Assembly: GCA_030549495.1 (NCBI GenBank)
Contig: JAUIRK010000372.1
Span: 124,001 to 188,000, forward strand
Direction of reading: 5' to 3'
DNA: 64,000 nucleotides
DNA from: Nectonema munidae
Taxonomy: Eukaryota; Nematomorpha; Nectonematoida; Nectonematidae
Shown: in pieces, positions 28,849 to 64,000 of the stretch
Position numbering within the stretch: the first letter of the stretch is position 1
Layout of the letters: each line of letters begins with the position of its first letter
Notes under the pieces: model-generated
Told to the model about the DNA's origin: nothing
Databases searched by the model: none
What the model saw: the letters and a program-made list of their open reading frames with translations, nothing else
Made by a program: the position numbers and the translations under genes

Positions 28849-31841
28849 GTAAATTCTCTTCATTCCGCACTTTCACTGATTGCATCGCAAATGATCGATA
28901 CTCGGAGATGTCCTAATCCTTGCTTAACGCTTTCAAAGCTAGCATGACACGAGTGTCCCAAGACATGGAATATTTTAAATATATAACATTCCATTTAAAA
29001 TAAAGCAGACAATTAGTCTTCAAAGGGTTAAAATTCAAAGGGAAAATGTTAAGGCATGAAATGAAGTACAGGTAATTAGGTAAAAAGGCCAAACCCTGAA
29101 AACTAATAATAATTAAGGATAATCGTGTTTCCAGATGCTTGGATGTAGGGAGCGAAATGTTGGCAGGGCCAAATCTGGATAATAATATAAATTTTTTGTT
29201 TTCTTGTTCAATCTTTGAATCTCACTGAAATCTTACTTTTGCTTCAGAAGGCGGTGAAAGCGTTTGGTATAGATACTCGCGATCATAAAAGCTCTATCTC
29301 TACAATTATGAAATATTTTCGCTTGGATCCAATACCGACAATAACAAATCAAAAACAAACCTAAAATTCAGGCACTTTTAGAATATTTAATTTTGGTAGG
29401 TACCGTAGAATTTCGGTTTACGAACAAATCGATTTAAGAGCTTTGTGGACAACCTTGGTTCCTGCACTCCAAAATTGCTGTATATATATCATAAAATTAT
29501 AAATCATATTATTCATATATAAATCAATTCATTTACGAAATTTTAACCTGTTATCGACCACGGTCGACTTTACAAAAATGTGAATCGTCTGCTTTCATTA
29601 ATGCTTTTTAATACAAATCTTCTGCTTTACACTAGATATCGTCTGATTATTCTGGTCGTTAACGAATTAATACGATATTGTTAGCTTGTTTTTTCTTCAA
29701 GTTTGCTATGTAGGCTTGCTTTAGACAGTTTTTGTGTCAGACGTGTATTTGTACAAATAAATGGGAAAGTTTGTGTCAAGAATGTCAAAAAATGTATATC
29801 TAAATGTTTGTATGTATGATTGCGCTGCACTAAACCTAGCCTCAACCCTAACACTAATGATAATTCTACCTTAATCTATAATTTATAGTTTGCAAAATTT
29901 TACATACAATCACCTTTTGAAGATCAGTGTGCCACCGGTGTACCAAAAAATAAAAATCGTCCGCTTAAAATTAGATTGAAAAAGAAAACAGAGGATTCGT
30001 TTTCAAAATTATGGTCCTCAAAGCGTTAAGGCCCACTTAGAAATTAGTTAAGGAACTGTGAATTATTGTCCCATTTTAGAAAAAATTTTGAATAGTCGAA
30101 ATCAGCCGTAAAGTGTAAGAATGCCAACCGGTTCTTATTGCATAAACGTATTCAAGCGTTTTCAGAAAAAGTTTCAAATACAAGAGTTTGTTGAAGTGGT
30201 AAATGAGAGTGGAAGTCATGAATGTGTTACATGTTTTTTACAAGGGGCAATGGAGAGTTGCAATTTCAATAATTTCGCATTAAGTAATATATGTATGTCT
30301 CTTTCCTTAAACAATAATTCGCCCTACAGTTTCAATATTTAAACTTATGCTTGTCCTGGAAGTAAGTTGAAGCCCGCGCTTTCTTTACTAATTCTTAGCT
30401 ATTTTTGATTTAGAAAACTTAACACACAACCTAATTCATTTTATCTTGATAAATAATAATAGAATTTTAATGAAAAAATATATATAATATTTGAAACTAT
30501 TACTCGGGTTACGTGTGTTCAACTCGACTGTTTGAACATTTTACCCACATATCAGATTTATTTTAAGTAATTACTTTCACTCGACGGTTTGAGTAAAAAT
30601 TTTTTAACTGATTGCCAATAATGTTATATGAATATTCAATCTATTTGAGGTGTGTGATGTGCTCTGATTGTGTTACACCTTGATTTATTAACTTTTTTTC
30701 GCTTATGACCCCCCCCCAAAAAAGTGATATGTTCAAACCTTTAAAAACAGGATATGTTCCTAATTGCTAAAAATAAAATCCGAACAAAAATAAAGCATTA
30801 AGAAAATATTATAAACATACTAACCTAATTAGGTGAATACAAAAAACGGAGAGCATGTTTTATATCAACAAGAAGTGAACTGCGTTGCTGGGGATCGGTG
30901 AGGAATGGCATAATTTAAGGCCATTTAATCAGAATAGTTTTAGCTATTTTTGATATAGACTAACTTAATACACAACCTAAATTCATTTCACCATGATAAC
31001 TCTTTTTGATGTCTCTTTGAAATCTGATGAAGTCAAATAAAAAAAAGATAGTTCAGAAGTAAAAATCAATTAAAATTTGCTAGTGATTAAATAATAATTT
31101 TTAGAAAGAACCAATCCAACTATAATGATGTTAATAATGTGTGTTGTTATTCATGTGTTCAAGTGTATTTTTGCTTTGTTTTTTCGATAACTTGACCGTT
31201 TGAATAATTTACTTAAAAAATTACTGATTGTGTAAGATCAATAATGCGTGACGATGTTACACTTTATACACTCAGATTGAATCCACTTACAGACAGCCAG
31301 CCAGTCTGCCTTGCGGTAAGTTTATAAAATGACCTGCACCCGTCACTTAGGACTGTCTTGCAAAACCCCGTCGTTCAATCAACGAATACCTTTTAAAAAT
31401 CTCAATTTACTCTTATAAGCCAAAATAGCCTCTTTATAGTGAGCACCTCTATATAATGAACGTTTCTTTCGAGTCCTTAGGTTTTATGCATACGATTAAT
31501 TTTTCATAGGAAAGTTCCTATTCAACTTCAAAGTTGGGGAAGCCTACCCACACGAACCTCCGAAGGTGAAGTGCTTGACAACGGTTTATCACCCGAACAT
31601 CGATCTCAGTGGAAATATTTGTCTGAACATCCTTCGTGAAGATTGGAAGCCTGTTTTGAGCATCAACTCCATCATATACGGCCTACAATTCTTGATGCTC
31701 GAGCCCAATCCCAACGACCCCCTGAACAAGGAAGCGGCACAAGAACTGAAGACCAATCAAAAAGCTTTTGAAGCTAACGTCTATCGATCAATGAAAGGCG
31801 GGAGCATTGGAAACGTCACTTTTGTCAAGTGCTACAAATAA
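28617..31841 (+). CDS. UBE2M: NEDD8-conjugating enzyme UBC12 (two coding exons)
   Basis: Coding exons 28617-28848 and 31510-31841 join to 188 codons (187 aa; human 183). The enzyme accepts NEDD8 from the NAE1-UBA3 E1 through a thioester and passes it to cullins, switching on cullin-RING ubiquitin ligases. The N-terminus [10 protein letters not shown] matches the UBC12-specific tail that docks on UBA3. [20 protein letters not shown] starts the UBC fold; [20 protein letters not shown] carries the HPN motif and, in ICLNIL, the active-site Cys; [11 protein letters not shown] is the conserved region behind it. The C-terminus FVKCYK matches the human end. The intron (28849-31509, GT-AG, phase 1) carries TTAA MITEs. 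The start ATG has A at -3. AATAAA lies 213 bp past the stop. The gene converges with GFPT. Confidence 0.95.
28928..29027. mobile_element. TTAA MITE (piggyBac-like), copy a
   Basis: A 100-bp element between TTAA at 28924-28927 and 29028-29031. Left end CGCTTTCAAAG, right end (minus strand) CCCTTTGAAGACT. Just inside the left end lies the palindrome GACACGAGTGTC, and near the right end the motif GTCTGC (minus strand) shared with copies b and c. It lies in the UBC12 intron. Confidence 0.55.
29547..29666. mobile_element. TTAA MITE (piggyBac-like), copy b
   Basis: A 120-bp element between TTAA at 29543-29546 and 29667-29670. Left end CCTGTTATCGACCA, right end (minus strand) TTCGTTAACGACCA. The palindrome CGACCACGGTCG sits just inside the left end. 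It shares GAATCGTCTGC, CAAATCTTCTGC and TAGATATCGTCTG with copy c at 50310. It lies in the UBC12 intron. Confidence 0.65.
31510..31841 (+). CDS. UBE2M: UBC12 coding exon 2 (catalytic)
   Basis: Follows the acceptor TTTTTCATAG. Encodes [20 protein letters not shown] through the catalytic [15 protein letters not shown] to the stop after KCYK. The frame joins exon 1 in phase 1 (Gly codon split G|GA). Confidence 0.95.
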
Positions 31842-32053
31842 GTGCTGTTTTCGTCCACATCCTCACCCATCAAGACCTCAGTGAAGAAAGCATTGTAATG
31901 TGTCCTCCTTTATTTTTATATATCTATCATTTTTAAATGAAAGAGAATCTTGTTTGAGCACTAACACACCAACATGATTCATTCAAGTGCTTTGTAAATA
32001 ACTTATGTGTACGCGTATATCAAAGTTATTTAACGGCGCTCTGTATAACTTTA

Positions 32054-32059
32054 AATAAA
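32054..32059 (+). terminator. UBC12 poly(A) signal candidate (AATAAA)
   Basis: AATAAA 213 bp after the UBC12 stop codon, in TTTAAATAAAATC. It is the nearest canonical signal downstream on this strand. Confidence 0.6.
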
Positions 32060-32263
32060 ATCTTTTTAACTTCCTTCATACTCTGAGGTATTATCACTTA
32101 ATCTCACATTTCTTAGCCAAAGGTGACAGACATATCAATGACAGTGTTTCTTTGGTTTAAAGAACTCAACTTTATCATGTTTAATAAATTACGCATTTCT
32201 CTAACGCAATCCAAATCATATAAATAATTTTATAGGAAACAAAAGAATAGATGTTAGTTTTTT

Positions 32264-32269
32264 TTTATT
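32264..32269 (-). terminator. GFPT poly(A) signal candidate (AATAAA)
   Basis: On the minus strand AATAAA lies about 277 bp past the GFPT stop codon. I saw no nearer canonical signal. The UBC12 signal on the other strand is about 205 bp away, so the two transcripts end close together and may overlap. Confidence 0.5.
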
Positions 32270-32545
32270 AAAAATAAAATATAAATTAAAAATAATAATT
32301 AGGTGGTGGACAAAAGTAAAAAAAGTCAATAAACATTAGTTTAAAATAAAATAAATAACAATGCTATTAGTGAAAGTAAATATGTCGGTATAGTTAATAA
32401 GAAAACAAAGTTTAAAAATTTAGTTTAGAAGTTTTTATAATATAAAACGTCTTTTTAAATCAAGAAAAGTTTAATTAGCCAGAAGTTTGAACATCAAATA
32501 AAAATTGATCAAACAAATATTGAAAAGGAACACTGCGTACACACA

Positions 32546-60447
<27,902 letters not shown>

Positions 60448-60760
60448 TGAAAAGGAGCAAGATAAATTTTAATTTAAAAGCTGACTGAAAAATCAAGGAA
60501 TGGAATGGAATAGTGCTTTAAATATATTTTTCAAAAATATATTATTTTATTTTTAAGATCTATTGAATTAAGTTTTAATTTTAATTTAATTCTAATTTTT
60601 ATCAGATTATAATAAATCTCAGTGACTTTTACAAATACATTTTTGAAGAGAAATTTCGAAAATGCTAACTTGTTACTTGAGGAATTATCAGCAATACTTG
60701 ATAAGGAAATATATTTTAAGAAAGTTTATACATTTATGCATTCTAAGGAGATGGCAAAAT

Positions 60761-61102
60761 AATTCCATTGCTTAGGATGGGGGTTTAAGCTCTTCCCCTC
60801 CTTCTCGTTATAGATGGGTCTTGTTATATTTCACACATTTTTCAAAAGCAGATGGCACTGTATGCTGATAACGACTTTCTTTCTCCAATAATATGATATA
60901 AAAAAGGTTTTCAATTTACTTATTTTATTTTATTGCTTATAATTCCATTGCTAAGGATGGGAACTTAATCTCTTCTCCTCCCCCTCAATTATAGATGGGT
61001 CTCTTTTTCTACTTCACACATTATTCAAAAACAGATGACACTATATGCTTACGACTTTCTTTCTCCAATAATATGCTATAAAAAATGTTGCCAATTTACT
61101 TA
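60761..61102. repeat. 180-bp tandem duplication upstream of GFPT
   Basis: Two direct copies with a 180-bp period start AATTCCATTGCTTAGGATGG (60761) and AATTCCATTGCTAAGGATGG (60941). Both contain ATAGATGGGTCT, CAGATG, ACGACTTTCTTTCTCCAATA and end CAATTTACTTAT. They differ at scattered positions and by small indels. A weaker third partial unit may follow to about 61200. They lie 0.3-0.65 kb upstream of the GFPT start codon. Confidence 0.75.
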
Positions 61103-61889
61103 TGCTAGAAGTCGGTGTATGAAATTTGAAATTTATATGGTAATCCAAATTGCAGAATAGCTTCCAACATATATGACTATGACCTTTCCCTATCTAATAG
61201 AAAAAGAAGTTTTTTAAAACAAGGAAGAGAACAAATGAAAGATATTTATTAACATATATTTAGAATGATTTAAAACAATGGGGAGATTGAAATCAAAAAT
61301 CTTTAAGGCATTGTAGTTATATCTAGAGAACATTATCATATTCTCTCATTTTTTTAGCCAACATGTTGAAGTGTTTGAAATGATGAGATACATAATTTCA
61401 AAATTTTTTGATTCCTATATTGAAATTTTAAGCAATGAGTCCCAGGGTATAGGTTCCTACTAGAAAAATAAAGGTTTTCAAAATATTTATATTTCTCCTA
61501 CCTATTTCATTTAAAGCAAATTAAGAAAATATCTTGTCAATATTTTTAATTTTTTGGTATAATTTATTTTAAAAATGTAAGGAAAATTATTAAGAAGTTT
61601 ATCGGAGAAAGTTATCGCAACAACTAATTTATATAATAATTTCATGCAGGTCGGAAAGGATCAAAGAAAGGTAATGGATTGAGAGAATTCGATGTGAATA
61701 TCCGACATCGCGTTCAGTACTTTGTAAAAAATTTTCCTAAAACACCATTCAATAATGAGAAGGAATGTGTAAAAAATTAATTATGAGACTAAAGTCGTAG
61801 CAGTAATCAAATCAAAATGAGTAAAAGTAATGATGATACTCTTTTAAAACAAAAATTTAACTTTTTCTGAAAAAAGAGCAATACATATA

Positions 61890-63055
61890 CAGTCAAACCT
61901 ATCTATAGGGGCCACTCAAGGGAAACAGAAAATCTGACCGCTATTCACAGGTGGTCGTAAACACAGGTTAAAATTAATTTTCTTATTCCGTATTTAAAAG
62001 ATTATGTATGGAATTTATTTATTAACTAGGCACTTGTCTCTAAAAAATTATTATAGTGTAGAAAGAGAATTCTTTTTATAAAAATAAGCTGCATAAAATA
62101 GCAAACAAAAGATGAAAATAAAAGTAATAAAAATTAGAAGAGCATTTTATTAATAAAAAATTTAATAGTGATGTAGGTTATGTATGATGGAGGCTTACAT
62201 TATTCATTTTCAAAATATAGTAATCAGAGATCTTTGACTGTTTGAAATTTTGTTTTTCTAACTGTGATTCTTGATCTACTGCATCATTCAACTCTATGCA
62301 TTTTTCGAGTACTTTAGGGAAGCCTTTGTGTATCGCGAATGCCTGTATTCCAGAAATACTTTTATTGACATCCCCAAGGTTTTTGTACTGGAGTTCATGT
62401 GAGACTTCATCATCTTCTCTGCTGATTTCATCATTTTATTGATTGGGTTCAAGTCGGTACTGAAAATTTTAGACAGTTGAAGGGTGATTATGATCAGTTG
62501 TCCTCAGTGAAACATTGAATTCATCTAATCTCATTTGCAAATTTTCTTGACAAACAGTCTCTATATCATCATTCTCTTCTTCCTTGTCTTCATCAACTCT
62601 ACTTTCAGCGTCTTCACAACTAACTCCATATAAACACTTCTGGATTGAGTTAGCCTTTATTTTCCCCATGCTTTGTGGAGCCAATAAATAGCTTGAAGGA
62701 GATCAGTGCGTCGCAACAGAACAAAAGCCGCCAACTGATCTTCTTGTTTCATTCGATTAATTATACCTTGCAGCTGCTGCTTCCTAAAATTCCATTTGAC
62801 CGCGTGTATTATTCCTTGATCCATTGGCTGTGTGATGGAAGAAGTGTTAGGAGGAAGGAAAACGAGTTTTATATTAGAAAAGGCACCGAGCATTGTCCAT
62901 CAACATTAGGATCTTTCGGCATTGGGACTGCATTTTTTTGTTTAGTTTTGTCATAAAAAGTTCAAAAAGATTGCTTGTCATTCAAGTCTTTTTGTTTGCG
63001 TGGTAATCTATAGGAAGATCTTTATGTTGTATTTTTCCAAAGCAACGGGGTTTAA
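61890..63055 (-). mobile_element. Tigger/pogo-family DNA transposon, copy 2, interrupted by piggyBac
   Basis: The left end at 61890 reads CAGTCAAACCTATCTATAGG, preceded by TA, and matches the CAGTxAAACCT form of copy 1's terminus. The transposase C-terminal half is on the minus strand (62469-63055). At 63052-63055 a TTAA is occupied by a piggyBac element, beyond which the rest of the Tigger element must continue outside the window. Confidence 0.75.
62469..63055 (-). pseudogene. Tigger transposase C-terminal half, broken
   Basis: From 63055 the minus strand reads KPRCFGKIQHKDLPIDYHAN, then after one stop MTSNLFELFMTKLNKKMQSQ, then SNIKLVFLPPNTSSITQPMD (the conserved PPNTxxxxQPMDQG block with the last catalytic Asp) and QGIIHAVKWNFRKQQL. 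It continues to RTDLLQAIYWLHKAWGKIKA and an acidic tail (DEDKEEENDDIETV). The stretch after LMLMDN has a deletion that removed the usual CxxH segment. It is a different copy from the one at the left edge. A Trp-to-stop change and the deletion make it inactive. Confidence 0.85.
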
Positions 63056-64000
63056 CCCTAGCAAGACGGATAATTTTTTACACCGTTCAAAGACGGATAA
63101 TGGGAGTTTTACTCCCAATCATAAAACAACTACTTTTTGACATTTTAGAGTTTTTTTGCTTAAATTCTATACTTAGAAGAAAATTTAATACTCCATACAA
63201 AGTATTCATCCGATATCTCTGAGGTGTCTATCATTATTATAACTTAATTTTGTAAGAATGTGATGGCGTTAAAATCTAAAAATCAAAATTTATTTTACGA
63301 GCTGTTTCGCATATACGAAATAAACTATATTTTTTATTTTTGCTATCATCTGCGTTCTGGTTGTTATTTCTAATGTTTGCACTTGCGCAGCAAAATATGA
63401 GTTCCATATACGTTACCAACAATATGACGTTTACTTTTAATACTAATGTCTTTTGTTTACAATTACGCTGCATCAATGTGTATTGGCTGATGTACCGAGA
63501 ATGTGTTTGAAATATTGGCCGATTGATCGATATCAATAAAGCAGGCAATTCATATTTCACATTATTCATTATCAAATCTCACCATCGCAAATATAATCAT
63601 TCTGATTGTTTTGATTTCTGGGTTTGCTTCATTCCAGCTTATTTATTGGAGTTTCTATTTTTCTCTACATCATGTATTTCAAAATGAGTTCATACAACGG
63701 TGAGTCGTCAAGTGATGAAATCAGTCTTGTTTTTGATTCTGATGCCTACGGTGGTACTGATGTTAAAATTTTTGGTTCAAGTAGTTCAACATGTAGTCGT
63801 GAAAGTTCTCCATGTGATTCACTTGTTGCACCCCACGGCACAAAATATTTCTCGGAGCCCAAAGAAAACCGCGTAAGAGCTTTGTCTTAAAACATTAGAG
63901 ACGTCTCCTTGTCTACGCCTTGGCCTAAAGGAGTTGCTAAGAATCTTTCCAATCACCTCGAAATTTTTAATCTATTTTTTGCACAAAATCTTATTTTGTA
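63056..64000 (+). mobile_element. piggyBac DNA transposon (runs off right edge)
   Basis: Begins CCCTAGCAAGACGGATAATT directly after TTAA (63052-63055). The 10-mer GACGGATAAT occurs twice in the first 50 bp, and the palindrome GGGAGTTTTACTCCC follows. The transposase starts at about 63684. The TTAA target, CCC ends and inner palindrome are typical of piggyBac. It is inserted into the Tigger copy, so it is the younger of the two. Confidence 0.8.
63684..64000 (+). pseudogene. piggyBac transposase N-terminus, partial, with one in-frame stop
   Basis: Starts MSSYNGESSSDEISLVFDSD, the acidic Ser-rich N-terminus usual in piggyBac transposases. A further ATG lies 60 bp upstream, but the hydrophobic stretch between is unlike the family. 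A TAA at 63888-63890 interrupts the frame; behind it, in the same frame, DVSLSTPWPKGVAKNLSNHL and EIFNLFFAQNLIL resemble the start of the conserved DDE_Tnp_1_7 domain (family ...FxLFFxxELL). The catalytic Asp residues lie outside the window. Either the copy is dead or a short intron removes the stop. Confidence 0.65.

Noticed and set aside
30121-30342. 73-codon frame in the UBC12 intron
   Set aside because: No recognisable protein similarity, no splice signals, and the length is expected by chance.
31430-31480. Pogo-like end (CCTCTTTATAGTGAGCACC) before UBC12 exon 2
   Set aside because: Similarity is limited to short AT-rich words; no partner or target site.

Overview
This window is nuclear DNA from an AT-rich invertebrate animal. 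Host genes carry GT-AG introns. The intergenic and intronic DNA is packed with non-LTR retrotransposons, SINEs and cut-and-paste DNA transposons of the Tigger/pogo, piggyBac and hAT types. Composition and repeat content would fit a crustacean such as a parasitic copepod, but no species-level call can be made from sequence alone.

Layout. 1-16.7 kb is a graveyard of elements: a Tigger transposase running off the left edge, then three non-LTR elements (called LINE A, B and C here) on the minus strand, head to tail. 16.7-28.4 kb is mostly gene-free and AT-rich; it holds SINE copies, a decayed plus-strand LINE (D), hAT pieces, a 1.36-kb non-autonomous hAT-like element with perfect 8-bp target duplications, and a piggyBac remnant that keeps only the C-terminal zinc-binding domain. 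28.6-31.8 kb is a two-coding-exon gene for the NEDD8-conjugating enzyme UBC12 (UBE2M, plus strand). 32.5-60.4 kb is a 15-coding-exon gene on the minus strand for glutamine:fructose-6-phosphate aminotransferase (GFPT, first enzyme of the hexosamine pathway). The exon phases join into a 690-codon frame, including a first coding exon of only seven bases (ATG TGT G). The two genes converge, with candidate poly(A) signals about 205 bp apart. 60.7-64 kb holds a 180-bp tandem duplication upstream of GFPT, then a Tigger copy interrupted at a TTAA by a piggyBac element that runs off the right edge.

The most interesting host-gene observation is an apparently intact, intronless phosphopantothenoylcysteine decarboxylase gene (PPCDC, coenzyme A synthesis, 206 aa) inside the 5.9-kb first intron of GFPT on the same strand, with its own start context and poly(A) signal. 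The GFPT introns also hold a LINE fragment, several MITEs, a SINE with 14-bp target duplications, an antisense hAT fossil and a TTAA MITE.

Other points worth a second look: a SINE-like family with a clean 5' end (TTGTTGTTAGCCC), one copy of which sits about 50 bp upstream of the UBC12 start codon; short TTAA MITEs with palindromes just inside their ends; a MITE whose left inverted repeat alone has expanded into a 21-bp tandem array; and a roughly 1-kb element that split LINE B ORF1 and left a 7-bp duplication. I see no CRISPR, rRNA or clear functional tRNA gene. No wholly new multi-gene system could be supported.
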